Source of the DNA: Methylobacterium sp. UNC378MF
GTDB taxonomy: Bacteria > Pseudomonadota > Alphaproteobacteria > Rhizobiales > Beijerinckiaceae
Direction: 5' to 3'
Length of the DNA stretch: 64,000 nt
Assembly: GCF_900103195.1 (NCBI RefSeq)
Contig: NZ_FMWU01000016.1
Span: 62,001 to 126,000, forward strand
In this document: piece by piece, positions 44,878 through 54,382 of the stretch
How positions within the stretch are numbered: position 1 is the stretch's first letter
Layout of the letters: every line of letters begins with the position of its first letter
The notes under the pieces: model-generated
What the model was told of the DNA's origin: nothing
The model's input: only the letters and a program-made list of their open reading frames with translations
Database searches by the model: none
Translations under genes and position numbers: made by a program

Positions 44878-45363
44878 CTACTTCGCCTTGTCGGCCAGCG
44901 CCTTCAGGCCGGAATCGTAGATGCCCTGGATCGCGTCGGTGGCGACCGTGTCCGGCGCGCCCTTGGCGTTGAAGGTCCCGGTCCAGGTCACCTTCGAGCC
45001 TGAGCCGGCCGGGGCGACCGAGAGGGTCGACTTGTAGTCCGAGACCGGCAGCGGGCTCTCCAGGATCGTGTAGGTGTAGCTCATCACCTTGTCGTCGCGG
45101 GAGACCTGCTCCTCCTTGATGGTGCCGCCGCCCTTCAGGCTGAGGGTGCGGACCTTCATGCCGTCCTTGTCGGACAGGGCGCATTTCTCGATGGCGGGAT
45201 GCCAGTCGCCGATGCCGCAGAACTCGCCGATGGTCTGCCACACCTTGGCCGGCGGGGCGGCGATGTCGGCCGAGCGCGTCACTTCCACGGCGTAGCCGGG
45301 CACGGTGGCCGCGGCGAGCGCCAGGGCGGCAAGGGGAAGGGACCGGCAGAAAGCGAAAGGCAT
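44878..45363 (-). CDS. Exported SRPBCC-family protein
   Basis: The 161-residue protein has a signal peptide (MPFAFCRSLPLAALALAA to GYA) and a START-like SRPBCC domain: VTRSADIAAPPAKVWQTIGE, FCGIGDWHPAIEKC, then SYTYTILESPLPVSDYKSTL and a long C-terminal helix DAIQGIYDSGLKALAD. Such domains bind hydrophobic ligands; secreted single-domain copies are widespread and mostly uncharacterised. It is the last gene before a low-GC stretch. Confidence 0.82.
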   Translation of the reverse strand: MPFAFCRSLPLAALALAAATVPGYAVEVTRSADIAAPPAKVWQTIGEFCGIGDWHPAIEKCALSDKDGMKVRTLSLKGGGTIKEEQVSRDDKVMSYTYTILESPLPVSDYKSTLSVAPAGSGSKVTWTGTFNAKGAPDTVATDAIQGIYDSGLKALADKAK

Positions 45364-46041
45364 CTTGGGGTGTCTCCGTCCGTCTCAGGTCGCGGCAGGG
45401 ACCGCGCAGGCTCTGATGGCCGCGCAGGAGCTAGGCCGAAGTCACTCGTTCGGCAATAGGTCTCGACGCTGAAGCGATGCAGCGACCACCGAAGTGAGCC
45501 CAGCGCCGCTGCGCTTGTCGCACTTGTCGATCGAAACCAATCGAATCTCGAATGCAAGCAGTATCAGCTCAAATATTCCTGCCGGTGCGGATGGCGGGCA
45601 TCTCACGGACTGCAAATCCTCGACGTGAGAGATGCACAGGCAACGCACCCTTTGACCACGATGTTCAATAGATTCGCTGTCTATCGCGGAATGACTCTTG
45701 AGCGCTCAAAATATTACTGCGAACTATAAATATAAATTGCAAACTATATTTTGGACATTCACGTAATTGTCTTCATCTGGACATAGGTTGCTTATTTGGC
45801 TAGATCTCGGCAGGATGATTCTGCGGATCCACAACGGTTTTAGATGTTTCGCCGCGTAGTTGTAAGTGTATTGGTAAAATATGTCTATTGACGCGCAGAA
45901 ACAACCTTATGTCACATTTTGTTTCGCCTTGAACTATGTTCGAGTCGGCAGAGTGTCTTTTATCAGATCTGCCAGAGAACTAGTGAAGACAGCCCTTGAT
46001 CGCGACGTGCGGCAGAGTGTGACCCAGGCAGGATGTAAACA
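45364..46041. other. 678-base AT-rich intergenic region, likely edge of an acquired segment
   Basis: GC content drops sharply from about 45500 on. No open frame with credible codon use is present. A near direct repeat, GCGAACTATA and GCAAACTATA, lies at 45719-45748. It probably contains the promoter of the large glycosyltransferase gene; no clear -35/-10 pair stands out. Confidence 0.6.
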
Positions 46042-49000
46042 GTGCGTTCAAAGCTAAGACAAGCGACAATATTGCTTCCGAACCTAATCGGCGGGGGAGG
46101 GTGGAGTCGACATCGAGGGAAGCGGTTAGCTCGGGGATCCGTTCCGTCCGAAATGAGACGCACTGCGCGACGTCTGATCGAGACATTGTCCCGCATCACG
46201 GATGGGCGCTCAGATTCGGCGGCCTCGAGGCGAGAAAATCAAATATTTCGCGGCATCGAGGTCGATAAATTGGTGTCATGTAAGTTATTTGATCCTATTT
46301 ACTATAAAAATAAATATACAGACATCGTTGGCGATGATAAATACGCTCTCATGCACTTTGCAATGCACGGACAGTTCGAGGGACGCCGACCGTCCATTTA
46401 TTTTGATCCCGATTTTTACATGCAGGAACGAGAAAGATCCGATTCGGTAAGCAGCGATGACGCGGCAGGAGGCTCCGATTTCCTGCATTACCTGACGGTG
46501 GGCTGGAAGGCGGGCCTGGATCCCTCCCGCTTCTTCTCGACCTCCTGGTATGTCGAGACTAACCGGGACGCTCCCGGCGTGAGCCTTTGCCCTCTTTATC
46601 ATTTTGCAACCCGCGGACTGAACGAGGGTAGGCTGCCCGCACGGGACGTCGATGTGGATTGGTACATCAATAAGTATGACTTGGATCCAAACGACAAGCC
46701 ATCCGCGTACGCCAGTATGGTCGAGTCATATCCGAAACGTGCGGTGTCGGAGTTGGATTATCACTCACGCTGTCAAGCACCTGCCGCTAACATCTCAGGA
46801 GCAGAGCTGAGCCTCATTTTCTTGGGCAACAGCGAAGCATCGGATCTCCTAGATTTGGCGCCCGCAGTTCCGGACGGCAGCCACGCCGACGCGTTTTCCG
46901 ATATTGTCAATTTCGAACTGATTACGCTGGATGTCTGGGACACGATCCTTCGACGGGATTGTCATCCCGACGAGATCAAATTGCAATCGGCCAGATTTCT
47001 ATACCTTCGCGCGATGACCCTGCTAAAACCGTTCTTCAAGGACGTCAATCGCCTCCTCACGGCACGACTCCAATCCGAAGCCGCAACATCTTCAGGGGAA
47101 GATCGAGAATTCCAGCTGGCCGCCGCTTTCAGGTACTGGCTCAACCTTACACTCGACACCAGCGTTAATAGAGACACGATCAGCGCGCTCGTCCAGCAGC
47201 TTCTCGAACACGAACTTGTGGCGGAGAAGCGCTCGACGCGGCTGGACCAGCCTGCCGGACAGTTCTTGCGCCAGCAGTGCGCACCAGTAGTATTTGTATC
47301 CGATTTTTACGCCGATCGGCAGTTTGTCAAGAATCTGCTCGAATTCCACGGCGTGGGAAGATATATGCTCGGCGGATATGTTTCGAGCGACTATCATCAA
47401 ACCAAGCGAAGTGGAAAACTATTTGAAGTAGTTAGGCAGGATTTGCGGATTATACCTGAACGATGGGCTCACATCGGCGACAACGAGGTCTCTGATCACG
47501 TTTCCCCCCGGTCGGCGGGTATTCTATCGCGCCTCTATACGAACAACAGAGAACTTGAAAGATCGCGCTGGTTCGCTCAGGCGTTTGAAAAATACAGAAG
47601 TAGAAATCTATCGCTGCACGAGAAGCGCATCGCATCTCTGATCTGCGAGCATGCCAATTCTCTTGTCCGCCCGGATAAAGAGCACGGGCGTTTCGAGCAA
47701 GTCGGCGCACAGTTCGCGATGATCGCTGTCGGGTTTATCTTATCTGTACTCGAAGACGCGGTGGTACATGATTTCAAGCGTATATACTTCTTTACACGCG
47801 AAGGGGCGTTTTTCCGGCGGCTTGCGCAGGTGATAGTCCAAAACGACCCTTATAATGTAAACTATCCTGAGCTTGAGCTTCTGAAAGTCAGTCGCGTCGC
47901 AACGTTCGCGGCCTCGTTGTGCATGAACGAGCAGGAAGATCTGATGAGGCTGTGGCGTCAATACAGCACACAGTCGCTTCGAGATTTTTCAATTTCTCTG
48001 GGTCTCGACGAAGGTGCGATGCAAAATCTCGGCCGACGTCATTCGATCGATTGGTTCGAGCCGATACAGTATCCCTGGCGCGATAATAAATTCAAGGCTT
48101 TGCTTTCGGATAAAACGTTCAACGCTCTCATTACGAATAGAGTGCGCAAACAGGGCGGCGCGCTGAAGAATTATCTCGCGACTCAGGATTTTGGCAAGAC
48201 GCCTGCAGCGGCCGAAATGATCGTTGATGTCGGATGGCGCGGAACCATCCAGGACAACCTCGCGCATCTTACATCAGTGGCGATCCGTGGACATTACCTC
48301 GGCTTGTTCCGCTTCCTGAATCCACAACCCAAATTCTCGCACAAGATTGGATATTTGTTCGACGAGAACGGTGGACGCTCGCATAGAGGAATTGTCGACG
48401 AAGTCGCGCCGCTCGAGATGATCTATAATACGTTAGGCGGATCGGTGCTGGAATACGATGACGAGGGCGGGATCTGCACTCCAAGGCGCCGCGTCGAGCC
48501 CGGAGAAGAGCGGATTGTTGCTGAATATGTCTCGCATATGCAGGAGGGAATGCTCAGCTGTGCAGAAATCATTTGCAAGTATATCAAGTTGCATGGACTG
48601 ACGTCGAAGGACCTTCTGAACCTCGCGCAGTCGACAGCCGCGTCTCTGTGTGCGCAACCGCCCACTGAGCTCGCTGACGCGTTCTTCGAACTGAAGCATA
48701 ACGAGTCCTTCGGTGCCGGCCAAGTTCAGGATTTGGGCTTGGCTTTGGAGCAGTTGCGCGATGACATTCCGATCAACGCGCTTGGTTCATCGGAAGTTTA
48801 TCAGACAGTCAGTGCAGTCGCGTCCGGATCGCGTTGGAAAAACGGCTTGTTCGCTACCTCGAGACTGGCTCGCCTATGGGATGAGGCCGATGCACGCCGC
48901 CGCTTGTCCCTGCCGTCCAGCTTCTACATGGCTCGTACCCCGCGAACCGTAGCCCTGCGGGGACAGAGCGTCAGCGTCTACTGCCCGCCGCCGCTCGCAG

Positions 49001-50073
49001 GCTCGGGCGGACACCGAACGATCTTCAATGTGGTTCGATCGCTGGCACAGTTCGGCCTGAATATTCAGTGCTTTGCCGACGGCACGGGAGACGGTTTGGC
49101 ACTTATCGAGGAATGGCTGGATGGAACGACAGCGCATCTCCATTCCCAATGGCACGGTCACGTCCGTGCGGATTTCGCTTTGGCGACGGTCGCGCATTCT
49201 GCAAAATTTGTCGCCGAGTTGCCGCATGCCAGGCATAAGGGTTATCTTGTCCAGGACCTTGAGAGCTTGTTCAATCCCGTGAGCGACCGCTATCTGATAG
49301 CTGAAAATAGTTATCAGTACGGTCTTCGTCATTATACCGTCGGAAATTGGCTCTCCCACCGCTTATATCAGGAATATTCCAGCCAGACTGTCCCTGCGGG
49401 CCTCGGTGTCGATACCGATATCTATCGCATTGATGCCTCTGCGGTCCGGGAAAAGGCGGTCTGCTTCCTGTATCAACCTGACAAATGGCGTCGTCTGCCG
49501 CAGGTGACGTTGGACGCCTTGACGATTGTGAGCAAGGCGGTTCCCGACGCAAAAATTTATATGTTCGGTAGTGATGCCCGAATCAATCCGGGTTTTCGGG
49601 TCGAGAACCTCGGCCTGATTAATGATCTGAAAGAATTGAACCGCCTGTACAATACATGCGAAGTGGGCTTGTGTCTGAGCATGTCAAATCCCTCGCGCAT
49701 TCCCTTCGAGATGATGGCTGCCGGCTGTCTCCCTGTTGATCTCTATCGAAACAACAACCTCTTCGATTATGTCGACGATTCTGCCCTCCTAGCCTATCAG
49801 TCGGCGGAATCCATTGCGGATGCGGTGGTGACGCTCCTGCGGGCTGATAGCTCCGAACTCGGGCGTCGACGGGAAAAGGCGAGAAACTTCGCGTCCGGAA
49901 GAAGCCTCGCCTGGGAAAGCGAGACCATTGCGAACCACATCGTTTCACAGATACTGGGTGAGGCCTTTATTCAACACAAGCCGAGCCCGGCCTATCGCAG
50001 CGCTCCGCACATTGCTCCCATCGACGATAACGCCGCCACGCGGTGGTTCTGCACACGCCAGATGCAGCTGTGA
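46042..50073 (+). CDS. Three-part surface-polysaccharide enzyme: repeats, HAD domain, WsaF-like glycosyltransferase
   Basis: The 1343-residue protein has three parts. Residues about 80-225 hold three degenerate repeats of the form LFDPIYYKNKY ... ALMHFAMHGQFEGRRPS, seen in surface-polysaccharide transferases. Residues about 290-510 form a HAD-like domain with LITLDVWDTILRR, VVFVSDFYADRQF and HIGDNEVSDH, followed by the IYFFTREGAFFRRL region of COG5610-type proteins. Residues about 970-1310 form a GT4/WsaF-like glycosyltransferase (CPPPLAGSGGHRTIFN, GLGVDTDIYRID, CLSMSNPSRIPFEMMAAG). The GC content is much lower than in neighbours, so it looks acquired. GTG 46042 has an AGGA site; ATG 46153 is possible. 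Confidence 0.85.
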   Translation: MRSKLRQATILLPNLIGGGGWSRHRGKRLARGSVPSEMRRTARRLIETLSRITDGRSDSAASRRENQIFRGIEVDKLVSCKLFDPIYYKNKYTDIVGDDKYALMHFAMHGQFEGRRPSIYFDPDFYMQERERSDSVSSDDAAGGSDFLHYLTVGWKAGLDPSRFFSTSWYVETNRDAPGVSLCPLYHFATRGLNEGRLPARDVDVDWYINKYDLDPNDKPSAYASMVESYPKRAVSELDYHSRCQAPAANISGAELSLIFLGNSEASDLLDLAPAVPDGSHADAFSDIVNFELITLDVWDTILRRDCHPDEIKLQSARFLYLRAMTLLKPFFKDVNRLLTARLQSEAATSSGEDREFQLAAAFRYWLNLTLDTSVNRDTISALVQQLLEHELVAEKRSTRLDQPAGQFLRQQCAPVVFVSDFYADRQFVKNLLEFHGVGRYMLGGYVSSDYHQTKRSGKLFEVVRQDLRIIPERWAHIGDNEVSDHVSPRSAGILSRLYTNNRELERSRWFAQAFEKYRSRNLSLHEKRIASLICEHANSLVRPDKEHGRFEQVGAQFAMIAVGFILSVLEDAVVHDFKRIYFFTREGAFFRRLAQVIVQNDPYNVNYPELELLKVSRVATFAASLCMNEQEDLMRLWRQYSTQSLRDFSISLGLDEGAMQNLGRRHSIDWFEPIQYPWRDNKFKALLSDKTFNALITNRVRKQGGALKNYLATQDFGKTPAAAEMIVDVGWRGTIQDNLAHLTSVAIRGHYLGLFRFLNPQPKFSHKIGYLFDENGGRSHRGIVDEVAPLEMIYNTLGGSVLEYDDEGGICTPRRRVEPGEERIVAEYVSHMQEGMLSCAEIICKYIKLHGLTSKDLLNLAQSTAASLCAQPPTELADAFFELKHNESFGAGQVQDLGLALEQLRDDIPINALGSSEVYQTVSAVASGSRWKNGLFATSRLARLWDEADARRRLSLPSSFYMARTPRTVALRGQSVSVYCPPPLAGSGGHRTIFNVVRSLAQFGLNIQCFADGTGDGLALIEEWLDGTTAHLHSQWHGHVRADFALATVAHSAKFVAELPHARHKGYLVQDLESLFNPVSDRYLIAENSYQYGLRHYTVGNWLSHRLYQEYSSQTVPAGLGVDTDIYRIDASAVREKAVCFLYQPDKWRRLPQVTLDALTIVSKAVPDAKIYMFGSDARINPGFRVENLGLINDLKELNRLYNTCEVGLCLSMSNPSRIPFEMMAAGCLPVDLYRNNNLFDYVDDSALLAYQSAESIADAVVTLLRADSSELGRRREKARNFASGRSLAWESETIANHIVSQILGEAFIQHKPSPAYRSAPHIAPIDDNAATRWFCTRQMQL

Positions 50074-50193
50074 TGTCGTCGTGCGTCCGCCTCCTGGCCG
50101 ATTGCACGTAGAACGGCTGGACTTCTCTGCGTTACGGACAACGCGCGACGACGGACCAACGATCAGGCGGTCGATGGGTCCGGCGTAAGTCCG

Positions 50194-50763
50194 CTACCAC
50201 GCGTCGTCGATCGGGAACCCGACTTGGCGGCCCATCTGGTCGCTATCCGCCAGCAGATCGTCCGACCCGTAAGGGCTGCGGCTCCGGGCGACGCGTGGAC
50301 CGCGCCGGCCGCGATCGGCCATCGGGACGTCCGCGCCCTCGATCACCACGCGGGTTCGGCCCATCCCCTGGCTCTTCACGAGGTTGAACAGCGTGGCGGC
50401 GTTGCGGACCGAGAGGCGCACGCAGCCATGCGAGGCCGCCCGTCCGAGGCTGCGGACGTGGTTGGTCCCGTGGATGGCGTGGCCCTGGTTCGTGAAGAAC
50501 ATCGCGAAGGGCATCGGCGCATCGTCCCATTCCTTCGAGAAATGCGTGCGCTCCATCCGGAACGGTCGGTAGGAGCCGGACGGGGTGTCGTAGCTCGCGA
50601 CACCGGTCGAGACGGGCCACGAATAGCGGGGCTGCCCGTCGACCGTGACCTCCATGCGCTGGGTGGTCTTGTCGACAGCGACGAGCACGTCCGCGTTGGC
50701 CGTGCCCGGAATTGCTGCCCACAGGAGAAGACCGGACAGGACGGAGATCAGACCGATACGCAT
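50194..50763 (-). CDS. L,D-transpeptidase (YkuD domain)
   Basis: The 189-residue precursor has a signal peptide (LISVLSGLLLWAAIPGTANA) and a YkuD domain with VAVDKTTQRMEVTVDGQP, the HAIHGTNHV motif and the catalytic SHGCVRLSV (Cys nucleophile). These enzymes form 3-3 crosslinks in peptidoglycan or attach proteins to it. The arginine-rich C-terminal tail (about 155-185) is an unusual extension. ATG 50763 immediately precedes the signal peptide. Confidence 0.9.
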   Translation of the reverse strand: MRIGLISVLSGLLLWAAIPGTANADVLVAVDKTTQRMEVTVDGQPRYSWPVSTGVASYDTPSGSYRPFRMERTHFSKEWDDAPMPFAMFFTNQGHAIHGTNHVRSLGRAASHGCVRLSVRNAATLFNLVKSQGMGRTRVVIEGADVPMADRGRRGPRVARSRSPYGSDDLLADSDQMGRQVGFPIDDAW

Positions 50764-50874
50764 GAACGACCCCGGCTCGAGACACCGCAACGGTTTGCCG
50801 TCACGCTAAATCGTCCGCAGCACCGAGGTTCCGGCCCGCCGCGATCCTGCGTAGTCACGCTTTGTCGAGCGCCG

Positions 50875-51861
50875 TCACGGCGCCGCCGCGACCGCGCCGG
50901 AAGTCCGGCGGATCGCGGTCTCCGCCTCCTCGGCGATGCGCAGAACCAGATCGCCTGCCCCCGGCAGATCGTCGATCAGACCGACGGCTTCGCCGACCGT
51001 GACATTGGCGACATCGTAGTCGCCCGCGGCATCGGCGCCCTCCACGTCCCGTCGGCGCTCGGCGGCGGCCGCGCGCAACGCGTCCTCGCGGCCGTGCCAG
51101 GTCTCGATGAAGGCGTTGCGCAGGAGCCGGCCGGTATAGGGCGCTGGCCAAGCCCGCTGGCGGGCGATGTCGTAGACCTGCGTGCGGACGGTGTCGTCGC
51201 CGGTGGCGGCGAGAACCCGCTGCTTCGCGGCCGGGTGGATCAGGGCCTCCTGGGTGGCCCAGAACCGCGTCCCCATCAGGACACCGTCGGCGCCCAGCGC
51301 CAGGGCGGCGGCGAGACCGCGCCCATCCGCGATGCCGCCGGCCGCGAGCAGCAGCGTCTCGGGGCGCTCCCGGGCGACCAGGTCGGCGACCGCCGGCACG
51401 AATGCCAGGGTGCCGCGGGCGGTGAGCCCGTGGCCGCCGGCCTCCGTGCCCTGCGCCACCACCACGGCCGCGCCGACCTCCAGGGCGCGCCGGGCCTGGG
51501 CCAGGGTGTGCACCTGACAGATCAGGGGCACGGCGGCGGCGTGGATCCGTTCCGCGAACGGGGCCGGATCCGCGAAGGACAACATCAGGGCGGCGGGCGA
51601 CCGGGCGAGCGCCGCGTCGAGGAGCGACGGGTCCCGGGCCATGGACCACGTGATGAAGCCGCAGCCGACCCGCTGATTGCCCGCGCGGGCGAATTCCCGG
51701 TCGAGCGTCGCGTGGTCGCCGTAGCCGCCGCCGATCAAGCCGAGGCCGCCGGCGGCACTCACCGCCGCCGCGAGGGCGCCCCCTGAGGCCGGGTCCATGG
51801 GCGCCAGGACGATCGGATGGCGCAGCCCGAAGGCGTCGGTCAGTCTGGTCCTCAAGGCCAT
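50875..51861 (-). CDS. Nitronate monooxygenase
   Basis: The 328-residue FMN TIM-barrel protein has HPIVLAPMDPASGGALAAAV, GLIGGGYGDH, the phosphate-binding VVVAQGTEAGGHG, and LLAAGGIADGRGLAAAL, all typical of the 2-nitropropane dioxygenase family. It oxidises toxic alkyl nitronates (such as propionate 3-nitronate) to aldehyde or ketone plus nitrite. It is divergent from a LysR-type gene, 124 bases away, which may regulate it. Confidence 0.88.
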   Translation of the reverse strand: MALRTRLTDAFGLRHPIVLAPMDPASGGALAAAVSAAGGLGLIGGGYGDHATLDREFARAGNQRVGCGFITWSMARDPSLLDAALARSPAALMLSFADPAPFAERIHAAAVPLICQVHTLAQARRALEVGAAVVVAQGTEAGGHGLTARGTLAFVPAVADLVARERPETLLLAAGGIADGRGLAAALALGADGVLMGTRFWATQEALIHPAAKQRVLAATGDDTVRTQVYDIARQRAWPAPYTGRLLRNAFIETWHGREDALRAAAAERRRDVEGADAAGDYDVANVTVGEAVGLIDDLPGAGDLVLRIAEEAETAIRRTSGAVAAAP

Positions 51862-51949
51862 GGGTCCCCTCCCCGCGGAGCTTTTCGGTCGGACGGTTGC
51901 GCGCGCCGCCCATCCGGGCTTAACCGTCGGCTCTATGCGGAAAAAATGA

Positions 51950-51964
51950 TTCCTTCAGAAGGAA
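51950..51964. promoter_or_regulatory. Perfect palindrome between nitronate monooxygenase and lysR
   Basis: TTCCTTC (51950-51956) and GAAGGAA (51958-51964) form a 7+1+7 palindrome, 21 bases before the lysR ATG. LysR regulators bind interrupted palindromes in divergent gaps, so this is a good operator candidate; the low-GC flanks suit the same role. Confidence 0.6.
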
Positions 51965-51985
51965 GGCATCAGAAAAGCAGATGGC

Positions 51986-52876
51986 ATGAACAGCACCGAC
52001 CTGATGTTCTTCGCGGCCGTGGCGGAGACCGGCGGCATCGGGCGGGCGGCGGCGCGGCTCAACACCGTCCAGTCCAACGTCACCGGACGGATCCGCACGC
52101 TGGAGCAGGCTCTGCGCGTGCCGCTGTTCCACCGCGGCAGCCGCGGGGTGACCCTGACCCGGGCCGGGGAGCGGCTCCTGCCCTACGCCCTCCAGGTCGG
52201 GCAGCTGCTCGCGGAGGCGCAGCACGCCCTGCTGGCCGAGGGCGAGCCCCGCGGCCCCCTGCGGATCGGCGCTATGGAGACGACCGCGGCCCTGCGCCTG
52301 CCCGGCCCGCTCGCCGACTTCGCCGCGCGCCACCCGGAGGTGGACATCGAACTGGAAACCGGGCCGACCGAGCTGCTGATCGCCCGGGTCCTCGACAGGA
52401 CCCTCGAGGGGGCCTTCGTGGCCGGCCCGGTCACGCAGGCCGAACTCGTCGGAATCCCGGCCTTCACCGAGGAACTGGTGCTGGTGGCCCATCCGGCCGT
52501 CGGTGATCTGGCGGCGCTGCTCGACCGGCTGGCTCGCGCGCGGGACGCGAAGGTGCTCGTGTTCCGAACCGGCTGCTCATACCGGAGGCGCCTGGAGGAC
52601 TTTCTGGGGCGCCAGGGCCTCGTGCATGTGCGCCGCATGGAGTTCGGGACTCTCGACGGCATCCTCGGCTGCGTGGCGGCCGGGATGGGCGTGACCCTCG
52701 TCCCCCGTGCCGTCGCAGACCCGGCGCACCGCGCCGGCCGCGTCTCGGTCCACTCCCTGCCGGACGGCGACGGGCACGCCCGCACCCTGCTGGTCCATCG
52801 CGGTGACGGTCAGCCGAGCGCGGCCTTCGCGCGGTTCGTCGAGCAGATCCGGACGGCCTTCCCGGATTCACCGTAG
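51986..52876 (+). CDS. LysR-family transcriptional regulator
   Basis: The 296-residue protein has an N-terminal winged HTH (LMFFAAVAETGGIGRAAARLN, TVQSNVTGRIRTLEQALRVPLF) and a substrate-binding domain from about residue 90 (PLRIGAMETTAALRLPGPLADF, LDGILGCVAAGMGVTLVP). It is divergent from the nitronate monooxygenase and shares a short gap with a perfect palindrome, so it probably controls that gene and itself. The effector is unknown. Confidence 0.9.
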   Translation: MNSTDLMFFAAVAETGGIGRAAARLNTVQSNVTGRIRTLEQALRVPLFHRGSRGVTLTRAGERLLPYALQVGQLLAEAQHALLAEGEPRGPLRIGAMETTAALRLPGPLADFAARHPEVDIELETGPTELLIARVLDRTLEGAFVAGPVTQAELVGIPAFTEELVLVAHPAVGDLAALLDRLARARDAKVLVFRTGCSYRRRLEDFLGRQGLVHVRRMEFGTLDGILGCVAAGMGVTLVPRAVADPAHRAGRVSVHSLPDGDGHARTLLVHRGDGQPSAAFARFVEQIRTAFPDSP

Positions 52877-52976
52877 GATCACCGGTTTCGGCACGGACCA
52901 TGCCCTCGGCAACCGCCGGTTGACAGCGGCCCGAGCCCGGGCGCTTCCTCCCGGCCGCAGAAGGTTTGGAGTTCCC

Positions 52977-54269
52977 ATGGCCCTCGACCCCACCCTCGCC
53001 GCCGAGATCGAAGCTTCCGTGGCGGAGGGCTTTGCCGATCAGGTCGTCCACACGCAGGCTCTGGTGCGGTTCGCCTCCCTGCGCGGGGAGGAGCATGCCT
53101 GCCAGGACTACGTCTTCGACCAGTTCCGCGCCCGCGGTTACGCCACCGAGCGCTTCGCCATGGACCGCGCCGCCATCGCGGCCCATCCCGGCGGCTCGAA
53201 GATCGACGACGCGCTCCATTCGGACGCCCCGATCGTGGTCTGCCACCACCGGCCGAGCACCGAGACCGGTCGCTCGCTGATCCTGCAGGCCCATCTCGAC
53301 GTGGTGCCGCCGGGCCCGCTCGACCTCTGGACCCACCGGCCCTTCGATCCGGTGATCCAGGGCGACTGGATGTACGGCCGCGGCGCCGGCGACATGAAGG
53401 CCGGCCACGCCGCCAACCTGTTCGCCCTCGATGCCCTGGCCCGCCTGGGCCTCCAGCCGGCGGCCTCCGTGACGGTGCAGTCGGTCGTCGAGGAGGAATC
53501 CACCGGCAACGGCGCCCTGATGACCCACCTGCGCGGCTACCGGGCCGACGCCGTGCTGATCCCGGAACCCGAGGACGAGAAGCTCGTGCGCGCCAATACC
53601 GGCGTGCTGTGGTTCACCGTCGAGGTGCGGGGCGTGCCGGTCCATGTCCGCGAGATGGGCGCCGGCGCCAACGCCATCGACGCCACCTACCGGGTGATCG
53701 GCGCGCTGCGCGAGGTCGAGGCCCGCTGGAATGCCGAGAAGGCGTCGCATCCCCACTTCGAGGCCGAGGACCACCCGATCAACCTCAATATCGGCAAGAT
53801 CGAGGGCGGTGACTGGGCCTCCTCGGTCCCGGCGTGGTGCCGGATCCACTGCCGGGTCGCGCTCTACCCGGGCGTGAGCGCCGCGCAGGCCGCCGCCGAG
53901 ATCGAGGCCGCCGTCGCGAGTTTTTCCCGCACCGACCCGTTCCTCGCCAACAGCCCGCCGCGCGTGGTGTTCAACGGCTTCTTCGCCGAGGGCTACGTGC
54001 TGGAGGAGGGCTCGGAGGCCGAGGCGGTGCTCGGCCGTGCCCACGAGCGGGCGGTCGGCGCGCCGCTCCAGAGCTTCATGACCGCGGGTTACCTCGATAC
54101 CCGGGTCCACGCTCTCTACGACCGGGTACCGGCCCTCTGCTACGGGCCGACCTCCCAGAACATCCACGGCTTCGACGAGCGCGTGAACCTCGCCTCGGTG
54201 AAGCGCTGCACCACCGCCATGGCGCTGTTCGTGGCCGAGTGGTGCGGGACCGAGCGCAAGGCCAGGTGA
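52977..54269 (+). CDS. M20-family peptidase/deacylase (ArgE/DapE-like)
   Basis: The 430-residue protein has the M20 metal-binding set: LILQAHLDVVPPG, the GRGAGDMKAGHAAN Asp, SVVEEESTGNGALM with the catalytic Glu pair, and the last ligand in SQNIHGFDERVN. A dimerisation domain (RGVPVHVREMGAGANAID) sits between. The family removes N-acyl or N-succinyl groups; the substrate here (acetylornithine, succinyl-diaminopimelate or another amide) cannot be settled. The ATG at 52977 matches MALDPTLAAEIEAS. It may be co-transcribed with lysR. Repeat copy E follows 7 bases after the stop. Confidence 0.87.
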   Translation: MALDPTLAAEIEASVAEGFADQVVHTQALVRFASLRGEEHACQDYVFDQFRARGYATERFAMDRAAIAAHPGGSKIDDALHSDAPIVVCHHRPSTETGRSLILQAHLDVVPPGPLDLWTHRPFDPVIQGDWMYGRGAGDMKAGHAANLFALDALARLGLQPAASVTVQSVVEEESTGNGALMTHLRGYRADAVLIPEPEDEKLVRANTGVLWFTVEVRGVPVHVREMGAGANAIDATYRVIGALREVEARWNAEKASHPHFEAEDHPINLNIGKIEGGDWASSVPAWCRIHCRVALYPGVSAAQAAAEIEAAVASFSRTDPFLANSPPRVVFNGFFAEGYVLEEGSEAEAVLGRAHERAVGAPLQSFMTAGYLDTRVHALYDRVPALCYGPTSQNIHGFDERVNLASVKRCTTAMALFVAEWCGTERKAR

Positions 54270-54276
54270 GCCACCA

Positions 54277-54370
54277 CCGTCCTTGCGAGCGGAGCGGAGC
54301 AATCCAGCGTAGCGCCGCGCTTACAGATGTTGCGCCGCCCTGGGTCGCGTCGCTGCGCTCGCGATGACGG
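54277..54370. repeat. Dispersed inverted-repeat element, copy E
   Basis: Arms cgagcggagcggagcaatcc and gggtcgcgtcgctgcgctcg recur as in copies B to D. It separates the convergent M20 and PRISE-type genes. Confidence 0.85.
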
Positions 54371-54382
54371 CGGTGATCTCCG

